A stretch of 64,000 nt of DNA from Mixta sp. Marseille-Q2659 (GCF_940807255.1 NZ_CALNWY010000021.1:1-64000), one strand, 5' to 3'. Numbered from the stretch's first letter, positions 52,342 through 61,468 are shown. Numbers and translations: made by a program. Notes: generated from the sequence alone by a model not told the origin.

Positions 52342-53614
52342 GCCTTGCCTGCGTCTGTCTGACAATATGAAAACGGGATCGCGGCCAACACTGCGTAAAT
52401 CGCTGCAGCGCATCCATCTGATGATCATTATTATTTCGATGATGATCTCCGGGATCTCTTTATCCACGCTTTCGCTTATCGCGCTACGAAACTATGCGGA
52501 AAATAATCTGCAGCTGCTGGCCTCCACGCTGAGCTATACGGTGCAGTCGGCGGTGGTAAAAGGCGAAGGGCAGGTTGTTCAGGAAGCGCTGGCGGAAATT
52601 GGCCGACGCGGCTGCTTTGCCTATGGACGGGTATATGACGACCACGGACAACTGCTGGCGGGTTGGCAAGCTTCGCCGCGTCCACAACAGAATCGCCTGG
52701 AAAAGCTGATCGCCCAGTGGTTTTTTCCGCAGCCGGTGACCATGCCGATCCTCCATCATCATAATAAGATCGGCCAGATCTGGCTGGTCGGCAACGCCAG
52801 CCAGGTAATCCAATATATTTATCAGATTCTCGCCTGGCTGATGGCCAGCCTGCTGTTGACCGCCACCCTGGCTTCGCTGCTGTCACGGCGCATGCACGCC
52901 GGTATTCTGGAGGCGTTGCAAAGCATCACCTCGGTTACGCGTGAAGTGCGCCAGCGTCGGGCATTTGCGCGCCGCGTTCCGGCGGCGGACATTGCCGAAC
53001 TGCACGCCTTAAGCCATGACTTCAATACGCTGCTGGCGGAGCTGGATGAGTGGCAGAGCCATATGAAGCAGGAAAACGATCATCTGGCGCACCAGGCCAG
53101 CCATGACAGCCTGACCGGTTTACCAAATCGTATCGCTTTCGAACAGACGTTAGCGCAGGCGTTTGCCGACGGCGCCCAGCGCCAACAACTGGCGTTGCTG
53201 TTTATTGATGGCGATCGTTTCAAGCAGATCAATGATACCTGGGGACATGCGGCTGGCGATGCCATTATTACCGCGACCGCAGAACGGCTGCGCGCGCAGG
53301 TAAGAAAAACGGATATGGTGGCGCGGCTCGGCGGCGATGAGTTTGCGATTTTGCTGCGTGATATTACCCATCCCGATCAGATCACGCGCGTGGTGCAGCA
53401 TCTGATGAGCGCCATGGAAAAGCCGCTAATTTTGCCGGACGGTCAGCCGATTGTCTGGTCGCTAAGCATTGGCGCCGCCATGGGGAAAAATGCGCGGTCG
53501 GCTGAAGGATTGCTGGCGCAGGCTGATGCCGCGATGTATCACATCAAAGCGCTGGGCGGAGGCTGGTATTTATCGCCGCTGAGACAGAGTCAGCCACAAA
53601 TGGAAATCTTCTGA
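52334..53614 (+). CDS. Membrane diguanylate cyclase, DgcN (YfiN)-like
   Basis: 426 residues. TM1 at about 26-50, a periplasmic CHASE8-like sensor (50-160), TM2 at 160-184, HAMP (185-240) and GGDEF domain. Active site RLGGDEF at 331-337 is intact, and an inhibitory I-site RKTD (324-327) stands five residues before it. Makes c-di-GMP and so should favour polysaccharide and biofilm formation. Overall order is that of DgcN/YfiN, but no yfiR or yfiB partner is adjacent. GTG 52334 has GGAGG five bases upstream. E. coli has the phosphodiesterase gene yjcC (pdeC) at this place. Confidence 0.88.
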   Translation: MIKPCLRLSDNMKTGSRPTLRKSLQRIHLMIIIISMMISGISLSTLSLIALRNYAENNLQLLASTLSYTVQSAVVKGEGQVVQEALAEIGRRGCFAYGRVYDDHGQLLAGWQASPRPQQNRLEKLIAQWFFPQPVTMPILHHHNKIGQIWLVGNASQVIQYIYQILAWLMASLLLTATLASLLSRRMHAGILEALQSITSVTREVRQRRAFARRVPAADIAELHALSHDFNTLLAELDEWQSHMKQENDHLAHQASHDSLTGLPNRIAFEQTLAQAFADGAQRQQLALLFIDGDRFKQINDTWGHAAGDAIITATAERLRAQVRKTDMVARLGGDEFAILLRDITHPDQITRVVQHLMSAMEKPLILPDGQPIVWSLSIGAAMGKNARSAEGLLAQADAAMYHIKALGGGWYLSPLRQSQPQMEIF

Positions 53615-53615
53615 A

Positions 53616-53648
53616 GGCCCGACGGAGAATCGGGCCGTCATCTCTTTT
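53616..53648 (+). terminator. Terminator of the diguanylate cyclase gene
   Basis: GGCCCGA/TCGGGCC stem (53616-53622 with 53630-53636) directly after the stop, followed by a T-rich tract. Confidence 0.75.
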
Positions 53649-53657
53649 CCCACATTG

Positions 53658-54086
53658 TTAGCCGCTTACCGGACAGCAGGCGCCGGTCGTACGCTGGGCG
53701 TAGCTGCCGAGCGCCTCGCTGCGGGAAAAGCTCACCGGACGCTGGCGCAGCGCGCTCTGACGGCGCATGTTGTGGCGATAAGCGGTGGGCGTCTGGGAAA
53801 ACTGCCGACGAAAGACGCGCGAAAAGGTCTGTTGAGAATCAAAGCCGTACTGCATCGCAATATCAAAAACCGGGCGCTGCGTCAGGGAAAGCGCTTCCGC
53901 CGCCAGCGTGAGCCGACGTTCGCGAATATAGCTGCCCAGCGTCTGTTTCGTTACGGTACGGAACATACGCTGCAGGTGCCATTTGGAGTAGCCGGATTTG
54001 GCGGCGACTTCATCAATAGAAAGGTTTTTATCCAGGTTCTGATCAATCCAGTCAGTCAAAGAATGAATAATGTCGTTATGCATCAT
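53658..54086 (-). CDS. soxS: Superoxide-response activator SoxS, with C-terminal extension
   Basis: AraC/XylS-family activator of the superoxide regulon. Both helix-turn-helix units are present (IDEVAAKSGYSKWHLQRMFR and IAMQYGFDSQQTFSRVFRRQF). The homologous part ends near residue 107 (TPTAYRH), where E. coli SoxS stops, but here 35 more residues continue, ending CCPVSG. The tail is basic and looks unstructured. AAGGA precedes ATG 54086. Divergent from soxR across the SoxR operator. Confidence 0.92.
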   Translation of the reverse strand: MMHNDIIHSLTDWIDQNLDKNLSIDEVAAKSGYSKWHLQRMFRTVTKQTLGSYIRERRLTLAAEALSLTQRPVFDIAMQYGFDSQQTFSRVFRRQFSQTPTAYRHNMRRQSALRQRPVSFSRSEALGSYAQRTTGACCPVSG

Positions 54087-54145
54087 GACTATGTCCTTCT
54101 GATGAGATTTTGAGCGTTGCAGGTCGATGGGGTGGGAGTATAATT

Positions 54146-54163
54146 CCTCAAGTTAACTTGAGG
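54146..54163. promoter_or_regulatory. SoxR operator
   Basis: CCTCAAGTTAACTTGAGG, a perfect 18-base palindrome identical to the E. coli soxS promoter site as I remember it. It lies between divergent soxS and soxR, 12 bases before the soxR start, and would sit between the -35 and -10 of soxS. Confidence 0.96.
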
Positions 54164-54174
54164 TAAAGCGTAAA

Positions 54175-54642
54175 ATGAAAAAAAACAGTTATCCGAAGCC
54201 GGTGTTGACGCCGGGTGAAGTAGCGAAGCGCAGCGGGGTGGCGGTTTCCGCGCTGCATTTTTATGAAGCGAAGGGGCTGATTGCCAGCACGCGCAATGCC
54301 GGAAATCAGCGGCGCTACAGCCGTGATGTATTGCGTCGCGTGGCGATAATCAAAATTGCGCAGCGCATCGGCATTCCGCTGGCGACCGTCAGTGAAAGCC
54401 TGTCGCATATGCCGACCGACAAGCGTATTTCGCCGAAAGCCTGGGAAGAGTTGACCGAACAGTGGCGCGCTGAACTGAACAAGCGCATCGAAACCCTGAC
54501 TCATCTACGCGACGATTTGGATGGCTGTATCGGCTGCGGCTGTCTGTCGATGCGTGACTGCCCGCTGCGCAACCCCGGCGACCGGCTGGCGGAAAAGGGC
54601 ACCGGCGCTATCCTGCTCGATCCCCATCGCGAAGAAGAGTAG
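54175..54642 (+). CDS. soxR: Redox-sensing MerR-family activator SoxR
   Basis: 155 residues. MerR-type winged helix ([25 protein letters not shown]), dimer helix, and the [2Fe-2S] cluster cysteines at 118, 121, 123 and 129 in [12 protein letters not shown]. Oxidation of the cluster by redox-cycling compounds activates soxS transcription through the palindrome next door. Confidence 0.98.
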   Translation: MKKNSYPKPVLTPGEVAKRSGVAVSALHFYEAKGLIASTRNAGNQRRYSRDVLRRVAIIKIAQRIGIPLATVSESLSHMPTDKRISPKAWEELTEQWRAELNKRIETLTHLRDDLDGCIGCGCLSMRDCPLRNPGDRLAEKGTGAILLDPHREEE

Positions 54643-54683
54643 CCGCTATACTGGAGGCTGGCGCTTAACTGCAGGACTCCGTC

Positions 54684-55352
54684 ATGATCGTTGTGCATCA
54701 TCTGAATAACTCCCGCTCGCAGCGGATCCTCTGGTTGCTGGAAGAGCTGGAGCTGCCTTACGAAATCAAACGCTATCAGCGTCAGGCCTCGATGCTGGCG
54801 CCGGACGCGCTGAAAAAAATTCATCCGTTAGGGAAGGCGCCGGTGATTACCGACGGCGATCGTGTGGTCGCGGAATCGGGTGCGATTCTGGAATATCTGG
54901 CGGGCCGTTACGATCGAAATAAACAGTTCACGCCGCTGGATGAAGAAGCCCTCCTGCAGTGCCGTTACTGGCTGCACTATGCAGAAGGTTCGCTGATGCC
55001 ACTGGTGGTGATGCGTCTGATCTTTAGCCGGATGGGGAAAGCGCCGGTGCCCTGGCTGCTGCGTCCGGTTGGCGCCGCCTTTGGCAAAGGAGTACGCAAA
55101 GGCTTTATCGATCGCCAGCTGGCGACTCACCGTCAGTTTATCGAACAGCACCTTACCAGCCACGCCTGGTTTGCCGGCGAGCAGCTCACGCTGGCGGATA
55201 TCCAGATGAGCTTTCCCATTCAGGGGCTGGCGGTACGTGGCGGCCTGCAGGATATGCCCGCGACGCAGGCCTGGCTGGATAAAATTACCTGCCGTCCGGC
55301 CTGGCAACGCGCTATTCAAAAAGGCGGAGAGCTGAACCTGGCGGCGGAATAA
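54684..55352 (+). CDS. Glutathione S-transferase family protein
   Basis: 222 residues. Thioredoxin-like N-terminal domain (VHHLNNSRSQRILWLLEELELPYE; IHPLGKAPVITDGDRVVAESGAILEYLAGRY) with the glutathione-binding SRSQR and ESGA motifs, then the helical domain ending in FAGEQLTLADIQMSFP. It starts 41 bases after soxR, same strand, and could share SoxRS-related detoxification, but no SoxS box was identified. E. coli has no gene here. Confidence 0.9.
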   Translation: MIVVHHLNNSRSQRILWLLEELELPYEIKRYQRQASMLAPDALKKIHPLGKAPVITDGDRVVAESGAILEYLAGRYDRNKQFTPLDEEALLQCRYWLHYAEGSLMPLVVMRLIFSRMGKAPVPWLLRPVGAAFGKGVRKGFIDRQLATHRQFIEQHLTSHAWFAGEQLTLADIQMSFPIQGLAVRGGLQDMPATQAWLDKITCRPAWQRAIQKGGELNLAAE

Positions 55353-55560
55353 AGCCGCGCGCTAATCTTTCTGTTTAAAAAGTCAGCGGGGAAATAGCTC
55401 AACGCTGGACGGCCTGCTGCAGCAAAAAAACCATAGCTGCAGCGACGTTAGCCTGACTTGCCGCCCGGCCTTTTCGTTTAAACCCGCGTCTTTATCTCAT
55501 CGACTCGTGAATTATGCTGAATTAGATCCATACAGCAGTTGAAAATATGTCACCAAAGGC

Positions 55561-55645
55561 AGGATAATCGTTTGCCTTTTTGACAGGCCGCTATGCGGCC
55601 TTTTTTTCGCGCGGTGAAGTAAACGTTTGCTTTTTGACTGGCGTC
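55561..55645 (+). promoter_or_regulatory. Duplicated PurR-like sequence and terminator before ghxP
   Basis: Two imperfect direct copies of TAAWCGTTTGC-CTTTTTGACxGGC occur at about 55563-55587 and 55619-55643. The second contains GTAAACGTTTGC, one base from the PurR dyad core. Between them lies an intrinsic terminator, GGCCGC/GCGGCC (55586-55591 with 55595-55600) plus seven T residues. This lies in the 390-base gap 55353-55742, where no gene was found. A PurR-controlled purine permease is expected downstream. Confidence 0.55.
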
Positions 55646-55742
55646 GGCTGTTCTTTTCTCGCCAGTGCTTATCCAGGGAAATAAAAAAACGGTGCATTCT
55701 GTTCGCCGCGCAGGCTGTTATCCAAAATAATGAGGTTTTTCC

Positions 55743-57091
55743 ATGTCGACTCCAACACCACCGGCGCGTCGTTCGTTTGATGCCTGGTTCCAGATTTCCG
55801 CACGCGGCAGCAGCGTGCGCCAGGAAATCCTTGCCGGCCTGACGACGTTTCTGGCTATGGTTTATTCCGTCATTGTCGTGCCGGGCATGCTCGGCAAAGC
55901 GGGTTTCCCGCCTGCGGCGGTTTTTGTTTCCACCTGTCTGGTCGCCAGCTTCGGCTCGATTATCATGGGACTGTGGGCCAATCTGCCGATGGCGATCGGC
56001 TGTGCGATCTCCCTGACCGCCTTTACTGCGTTTAGCCTGGTGCTGGGGCAGCAGATCAGCATTCCGGTCGCGCTGGGTGCCGTATTCCTGATGGGCGTGT
56101 TATTTACGCTGATTTCCGCCACCGGCATTCGCGCCTGGATCCTGCGTAATCTGCCGATGGGCGTGGCGCACGGCACCGGCGTCGGCATTGGCCTGTTTCT
56201 GTTGCTGATCGCCGCTGACGGCGTTGGCCTGGTAGTGAAAAACCCGGCGCCTGGCCTGCCGGTCGCGCTTGGTCACTTCACCTCGTTCCCGGTCATCATG
56301 TCCTTAATCGGTCTGGCAGCCATTTTCGGCCTGGAAAAACGCCGCGTGCCGGGCGGCATTCTGCTGACGATTATCGCCATCTCGCTGATTGGCCTGGCGG
56401 TCGATCCGGCGGTGAGCTTTAAAGGATTATTTGCCATGCCCAGCCTGCGCGACGCCAACGGCGAATCGCTGCTGTTCAGTCTGGACATTGGTGGCGCGCT
56501 GCAGGCTGCGGTGCTGCCGAGCGTGCTGGCGCTGGTGATGACCGCCGTCTTCGATGCCACTGGCACCATTCGCGCCGTGGCGGGGCAGGCGAACCTGCTG
56601 GATAAAGAGGACAGATCATTAACGGCGGCAAGGCGCTGACCACCGACTCGGTCAGCAGCATTTTCGCCGGGCTGGTCGGCGCATCGCCAGCGGCGGTTTA
56701 TATCGAATCGGCGGCGGGTACCGCCGCGGGTGGTAAAACTGGCCTGACGGCGATTGTGGTCGGCCTGCTGTTCCTGCTCATCCTGTTTATGTCGCCGCTG
56801 GCTTATCTGGTGCCAGCCTACGCGACGGCACCCGCGCTGATGTATGTAGGCCTGCTGATGTTAAGCAACGTGGCAAAAATCGACTTTAACGATTTTGTCG
56901 ATGCGATGTCCGGCCTGCTGACGGCGGTATTTATTGTGCTGACCTGCAATATCGTCACCGGCATTATGCTGGGCTTTGGCTCGCTGGTGATTGGTCGTCT
57001 GTTTGCCGGTGAATGGCGCAAGCTGAATATCGGCACCGTGATTATCGCCATCGCCCTGGTGGTGTTCTATGCCGGAGGCTGGGCCCTCTAA
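55743..57091 (+). pseudogene. ghxP: ghxP, guanine/hypoxanthine permease, split by a one-base frameshift
   Basis: Orthologue of E. coli GhxP (YjcD), a proton-coupled purine permease of the NCS2/AzgA group. The first frame is co-linear to GQANLLDKE (about residue 289), then shifts and stops at 56639. The correct frame continues from [13 protein letters not shown] to FYAGGWAL at 57091. E. coli reads DKDGQIIDGG. Adding one G at the GG of 56609-56610 restores 449 residues, exactly the E. coli length. A real mutation would lose the last four or five helices; a base-calling error in a G-run is equally possible. Confidence 0.92.
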
Positions 57092-57296
57092 TCTCCTCGC
57101 GCGGCGTCCCTGCCGCGCGTGCTTTCCACCGCTGCTTTTTCTCCCATTTGGTTTATGCATAGAGAATTATCCTGAAGCTTAACGAAATGTCCGCCTTGTT
57201 TTTAACAGGCTTAACGTTTTGTTTTACACTGCTACGGGGCTTACCCCAGGGGTAATTGATTCACATATGCCTGTTGGAAGGGGCTATAAGGAAAGC

Positions 57297-58946
57297 ATGG
57301 AAATCTTTTTTACTATTCTCATCATGATGCTGGTGGTGTCGCTCTCTGGCGTCGCCGCCCGCATTATTCCGTTCCAGATCCCGCTGCCGCTGGTACAAAT
57401 CGCTGCTGGCGCACTGCTGGCCTGGCCGACCTTTGGTCTGCATGTGGATTTCGACCCGGAACTCTTTCTGGTGCTGTTTATTCCGCCGCTGCTGTTTGCC
57501 GACGGCTGGAAAACGCCAGTTAATGAATTTCTGCATCATGGCCGTGAAATCATGGGGCTGGCGCTGGTACTGGTGCTGATCACGGTGGTCGGTATCGGCT
57601 ACCTGATCTACTGGATGGTGCCGGGCATTCCGCTGGTGCCGGCCTTTGCGCTGGCGGCGGTGCTGTCGCCGACCGATGCGGTGGCGCTGTCCGGCATTGT
57701 TGGCGAAGGGCGCATTCCCAAAAAAATCATGTCCATACTGCAGGGCGAAGCGTTAATGAATGACGCCTCCGGCCTGGTGTCGCTAAAATTCGCCGTCGCG
57801 GTCGCGATGGGTACGATGGTGTTTACCGTTTCCGGCGCGGCGGTGGAATTTTTCAAGGTTGCCATCGGCGGCCTGCTGGCGGGGGCGGCGGTCTGCTGGC
57901 TGTTCGGCAAATCCCTGCGTCTGTTCAGCCGCCTGAGCGGTGACGATCCGGCGACGCAAACCGTTCTGCTGCTGCTGTTACCCTTTGCCTCTTATCTGAT
58001 TGCAGAGCATCTGGGCGTTTCCGGCATTCTGGCGGCGGTTGCGGCCGGTATGATGATCACCCGCTCCGGCATTATGCGCCGCGCGCCGCTGGCGATGCGC
58101 CTGCGTGCTAACAGCGTCTGGCAGATGCTGGAATTTGTGTTTAACGGCATGGTCTTTTTAATGCTGGGCCTGCAGCTGCCGGGCATTCTGGAAACCTCGA
58201 TCGCCGAGGCCAATGCCGACCCGAATGTGCAGCTCTGGATGCTGTTTACCGACATTCTGTTGGTTTACCTCGCGCTGCTGCTGGTGCGTTTCGGCTGGCT
58301 GTGGACCATGCAGCGCATCAGCAAGCGCTTCCTGAGCAAAAAGCCGATGGAGTTCAGCAACTACAGTTCGCGTGAACTGCTTGTCGCCTCGTTCGCTGGC
58401 GTACGCGGGGCGATCACGCTGGCCGGTGTGCTGTCGATTCCGCTGTTTCTGCCGAACGGCGACGCTTTCCCGGGCCGTTATGAACTGGTCTTCCTCGCAA
58501 CCGGCGTGATTCTGTTCTCGCTCTTTATCGGCGTTATCGTACTGCCGCTGTTGCTGCGCGGCGTGGATGGCATTGATAAATCGGGTCTGCGTCGCGAAGT
58601 GCAGCAGGCTCGGGCGGTTATGGCTGGTGCGGCGATTGAAAGCCTCTACAAAATGGAAGAGCGCCTGACGCAGGATACTGAAGAGAACCTCGACAACGAG
58701 CTGTTGAAAGAGGTGAGTTCGCGCGTGATTGGCAACCTGCGTCGTCGTGCTGACGGACAAAGCGATCTGGATACGGCGCATATTGCCGAAGATCTGGAGC
58801 GCCGCTTCCGTTTGACGGCGGTGCGTGCCGAACGCGCTGAGCTGTATCATCTGCGCGCCACGCAGCAAATCAGCAATGAGACGATGCAGAGTCTGCTGCG
58901 CGATCTCGATCTGCTGGAAGCGCTACTGGTAGAAAAAGATCACTAA
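57297..58946 (+). CDS. yjcE: CPA1-family Na+/H+ antiporter YjcE
   Basis: 549 residues, the E. coli length. About twelve membrane helices carry the antiporter core (FALAAVLSPTDAVALSGIVGEGRIP, GEALMNDASGLVSLKFAVAVA), then a long cytoplasmic helical tail (ESLYKMEERL to LLVEKDH). Exchanges monovalent cations for protons; exact role unclear. ATG 57297 has AAGGA seven bases upstream. Second CPA1 antiporter in the window. Confidence 0.95.
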   Translation: MEIFFTILIMMLVVSLSGVAARIIPFQIPLPLVQIAAGALLAWPTFGLHVDFDPELFLVLFIPPLLFADGWKTPVNEFLHHGREIMGLALVLVLITVVGIGYLIYWMVPGIPLVPAFALAAVLSPTDAVALSGIVGEGRIPKKIMSILQGEALMNDASGLVSLKFAVAVAMGTMVFTVSGAAVEFFKVAIGGLLAGAAVCWLFGKSLRLFSRLSGDDPATQTVLLLLLPFASYLIAEHLGVSGILAAVAAGMMITRSGIMRRAPLAMRLRANSVWQMLEFVFNGMVFLMLGLQLPGILETSIAEANADPNVQLWMLFTDILLVYLALLLVRFGWLWTMQRISKRFLSKKPMEFSNYSSRELLVASFAGVRGAITLAGVLSIPLFLPNGDAFPGRYELVFLATGVILFSLFIGVIVLPLLLRGVDGIDKSGLRREVQQARAVMAGAAIESLYKMEERLTQDTEENLDNELLKEVSSRVIGNLRRRADGQSDLDTAHIAEDLERRFRLTAVRAERAELYHLRATQQISNETMQSLLRDLDLLEALLVEKDH

Positions 58947-58950
58947 GAAA

Positions 58951-58976
58951 ACGGGCGGGCCAATAAGCCCGCCCGT
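58951..58976 (+). terminator. Terminator of yjcE
   Basis: Ten-base stem ACGGGCGGGC/GCCCGCCCGT (58951-58960 with 58967-58976) just after the stop, followed by TGTATTTG. The rest of the gap to 59182 shows nothing recognisable. Confidence 0.8.
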
Positions 58977-59182
58977 TGTATTTGCCTCGACCAACCAGCC
59001 TGCCTTGCCATCAATAATCTATTCGCCTGCTTGCTCTGGCAGCACAGGTCAACCGGCGCCTCTTGCTGTCCGTAATTCACCCGTTTGCCTTGTCTGCATA
59101 AGCCCATCAGTGCATTTCCCTACAGCATCGCTTACCTTGTGTACCGTTGCGCATTAATCAGCGAAAGCGCTATTCCTGTGCT

Positions 59183-60085
59183 TCAGACCGACAGCGTCGG
59201 CGCTTCGCCCGGCCAGTATTCACGACAGCAATCGATCCATGCCTGCGCGCTGCGGGAAAGATAGCTGCCTTCGCGCCAGATTAAGCCCAGCGTCCAGGCC
59301 AGCTCCGACTCCAGTGGCAGCCACAGCAGCGACTGACGATCCAACCGCTGACAAATCGGCTCCGGCAGAATCGCCACGCCCATGCCCGCCTGTACCATCG
59401 CCGCCAGAAAATCCCATTGCCCGCTGCGTACGGCAATTTGCGGCGTCAGGTTCTCGCGCTGAAACGCTTTCTTCAGCTGGCGGTTAAGGGAAAATTCCTC
59501 ATTAAAAATCAGCAGCGGATGCTGTGCCACCTGCGCCAGCGAAACGCTGGCGCGGCTCAGCCAGGGCTCGGCGCGCGGTACCAGCACGCAGAGTGGATGA
59601 CGCATCAGCGTTAGCGTATTCAACGGTGCCTGCTCATCAATCGGCAACGCAGTTAACGCCAGGTCAAGACTGCCCGAAAGCACCGCTTCCTGCACCGTCA
59701 GCCCGCCGGACTCTACAATTTTTAACGCAATGCCGGGATAACGCTGGCGAAAGGCGGAAACGGAGCCGGCAATCTGCATGCCGACCATCGGCGGCACGCC
59801 CAGCCGCAGCTCGCCGGTTTTCAGCTGATTAATATCGCCAATTTCCAGCTCCAGCTGTTTGAACTCCTGCAAGATCATCAGGCCGCGTTGATAAACGACC
59901 TGGCCGCTGTCGGTCAGATGCAGCTTACGCCCTTCGCGCAGCAGCAGCGTGCAGCCCAGCTCCTCCTCCAGCTGACGCAGCATTTTGCTGATGGTCGGCT
60001 GCGTGACAAACAGCGCTTCAGCGGCGCGGGTAAAACTCTGTTGCCTGACCACCTCGACAAAATAGCGCAGCGCACGAACGTCCAT
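59183..60085 (-). CDS. LysR-family regulator next to cidAB
   Basis: 300 residues with the LysR plan: N-terminal winged helix (1-60, FTRAAEALFVTQPTISKMLRQLEEELGCTLLLREGR) and a two-lobed effector domain (GELRLGVPPMVG, GSLDLALTALPIDE, GVAILPEPICQ). Divergent from the cidA/cidB pair with 107 bases between, the classic arrangement of a LysR regulator and its target. It is comparable to the CidR regulators that control cid operons in response to acetate or pyruvate in Gram-positives; that functional parallel is inference. Confidence 0.88.
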   Translation of the reverse strand: MDVRALRYFVEVVRQQSFTRAAEALFVTQPTISKMLRQLEEELGCTLLLREGRKLHLTDSGQVVYQRGLMILQEFKQLELEIGDINQLKTGELRLGVPPMVGMQIAGSVSAFRQRYPGIALKIVESGGLTVQEAVLSGSLDLALTALPIDEQAPLNTLTLMRHPLCVLVPRAEPWLSRASVSLAQVAQHPLLIFNEEFSLNRQLKKAFQRENLTPQIAVRSGQWDFLAAMVQAGMGVAILPEPICQRLDRQSLLWLPLESELAWTLGLIWREGSYLSRSAQAWIDCCREYWPGEAPTLSV

Positions 60086-60192
60086 AAACCATTCCCTTTA
60101 TGCATACTTTGGATAATTTTAATTCATTTTTTTCACCCTTTGACAGCGCCGTATACTGACAGCCATCACAGATTCGTCAGGAGAAATCGATT

Positions 60193-60618
60193 ATGGCCGT
60201 GGCGTTAAGCCCGCAGAGAACGGGATGGCTGCAACGATTGCAGGTGCCGTTACAGGTTGGCGTTTATATCGCGCTGTTTATTTGCGCGCAGCAGCTGGTA
60301 GAGTGGCTGCATCTGCCGCTGCCCGCGAATATTGTCGGCATGTTATTGCTGCTGGCGCTGATCGTTCTGCGCATCATGCCGCTGAAATGGGTAAAGGCGG
60401 GCGGCAACTGGCTGCTGGCGGAAATGCTGCTGTTTTTCGTTCCGGCGGTGGTGGCGGTGGTTAATTACGGCGATCTGTTGAAAGTTGAAGGCTGGCGCAT
60501 CTGTCTGGTGATCGCTCTGAGTACGCTGATGGTACTGGCGGCGACGGCGCTGGTGGTGGACAGGGTTTACCGGCTGGAGATGTGGCTGGCGCAGCGTAAG
60601 CAGGCGCGCCATGAATAA
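60193..60618 (+). CDS. cidA: CidA/LrgA family holin-like protein
   Basis: 141-residue membrane protein with four hydrophobic helices. LrgA/CidA core: LHLPLPANIVGMLLLLALI and NWLLAEMLLFFVPAVVAVVNY. Family members act as holin-like proteins or as metabolite (pyruvate) exporters with an LrgB partner. ATG 60193 has AGGAG nine bases upstream. Overlaps cidB by eight bases. Confidence 0.9.
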   Translation: MAVALSPQRTGWLQRLQVPLQVGVYIALFICAQQLVEWLHLPLPANIVGMLLLLALIVLRIMPLKWVKAGGNWLLAEMLLFFVPAVVAVVNYGDLLKVEGWRICLVIALSTLMVLAATALVVDRVYRLEMWLAQRKQARHE

Positions 60619-61312
60619 TCTCATTATCAGCCTGCTCTGTTTTATCGCGACGCTCTGCATCTATTTTCTCAATAAACGCCTCTATCGCCGCTGGCGCAAA
60701 TTGCTGTTGATGCCGCTGGTGATGACGCCGCTGCTGCTGGTCGGCATGCTGCTGGTGATGCATATCTCATGGCAAAACTATATTAGCGAGAGCCGCTGGC
60801 TGCTGTGGCTGCTTGGTCCAGCTACGCTGGCGTTTGCCGTGCCGGTTTATGAAAATATGGCGATTATCCGCCGTCACTGGCTGTCGCTGTCGGCAGGCGT
60901 AATTACCGCGACGTTGGTGGCGGTATGCAGCTCCGTCTGGCTGGCGCGGCTGCTGGCGCTGCCGGAAGTTATCCAGCGCAGCCTGGCGATTCGATCTATT
61001 ACCACGCCGTTTGCGCTGGCGGCGGCGAAGCAGGTAGGCGGCCAGCCCGATTTGGTGGCGCTGTTTGTGGTGATTACCGGCGTGTTTGGCATGGCGGTAG
61101 GCGATGTGCTGTTTTTGCGCCTGGCGGTGAAGCAGGGCATGGCAAAAGGGGCCGGTTTTGGCGCCGCCTCGCACGGGGCTGGCACCGCCCGCGCTTATGA
61201 GTTGGGGCAACAGGAAGGTGTGGTTTCCAGCCTGGTGATGATGCTCTCCGGCGTGCTGACGGTGGTGATTGCACCGCTAATCAGCCAGCTAATGTGGCCG
61301 GTGGCGCAGTAA
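60611..61312 (+). CDS. cidB: CidB/LrgB family membrane protein
   Basis: 233 residues, six or more helices. LrgB signature blocks are present: LGPATLAFAVPVYEN, RSITTPFALAAAKQVGG and GAASHGAGTARAYELGQQEG. Works with CidA-type partners. Translation probably couples to cidA through the eight-base overlap. E. coli has a comparable pair (yohJ-yohK) elsewhere, and yjcF at this position. Confidence 0.92.
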   Translation: MNNLIISLLCFIATLCIYFLNKRLYRRWRKLLLMPLVMTPLLLVGMLLVMHISWQNYISESRWLLWLLGPATLAFAVPVYENMAIIRRHWLSLSAGVITATLVAVCSSVWLARLLALPEVIQRSLAIRSITTPFALAAAKQVGGQPDLVALFVVITGVFGMAVGDVLFLRLAVKQGMAKGAGFGAASHGAGTARAYELGQQEGVVSSLVMMLSGVLTVVIAPLISQLMWPVAQ

Positions 61313-61405
61313 CGACCTGTTTACGCGTTGCTTAACCAGCGGACAGGGCGTTACTTATTAAGCGATTCCAGCCTAAACCGTCGTTTTGCTGGCGGCGTTA
61401 ATGCC

Positions 61406-61431
61406 AAAAAAACAGGGCCTGACGGCCCTGT
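61406..61431 (-). terminator. Terminator of yjcH-actP
   Basis: ACAGGGCC/GGCCCTGT stem (61412-61419 with 61424-61431) with a T-run on the minus strand, beyond the actP stop and convergent with cidB. Confidence 0.85.
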
Positions 61432-61468
61432 CTGTTAATGCTTACTTCGTTAAATCAGCACGTATTGG

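Noticed and set aside
55353..55742. Homologue of the SraL/RyjA small RNA expected between soxR and ghxP
   Set aside because: I could not identify a convincing sRNA body with its terminator on the minus strand; the GCTGCAGC palindromes near 55420-55450 are not enough. A covariance-model search would decide.
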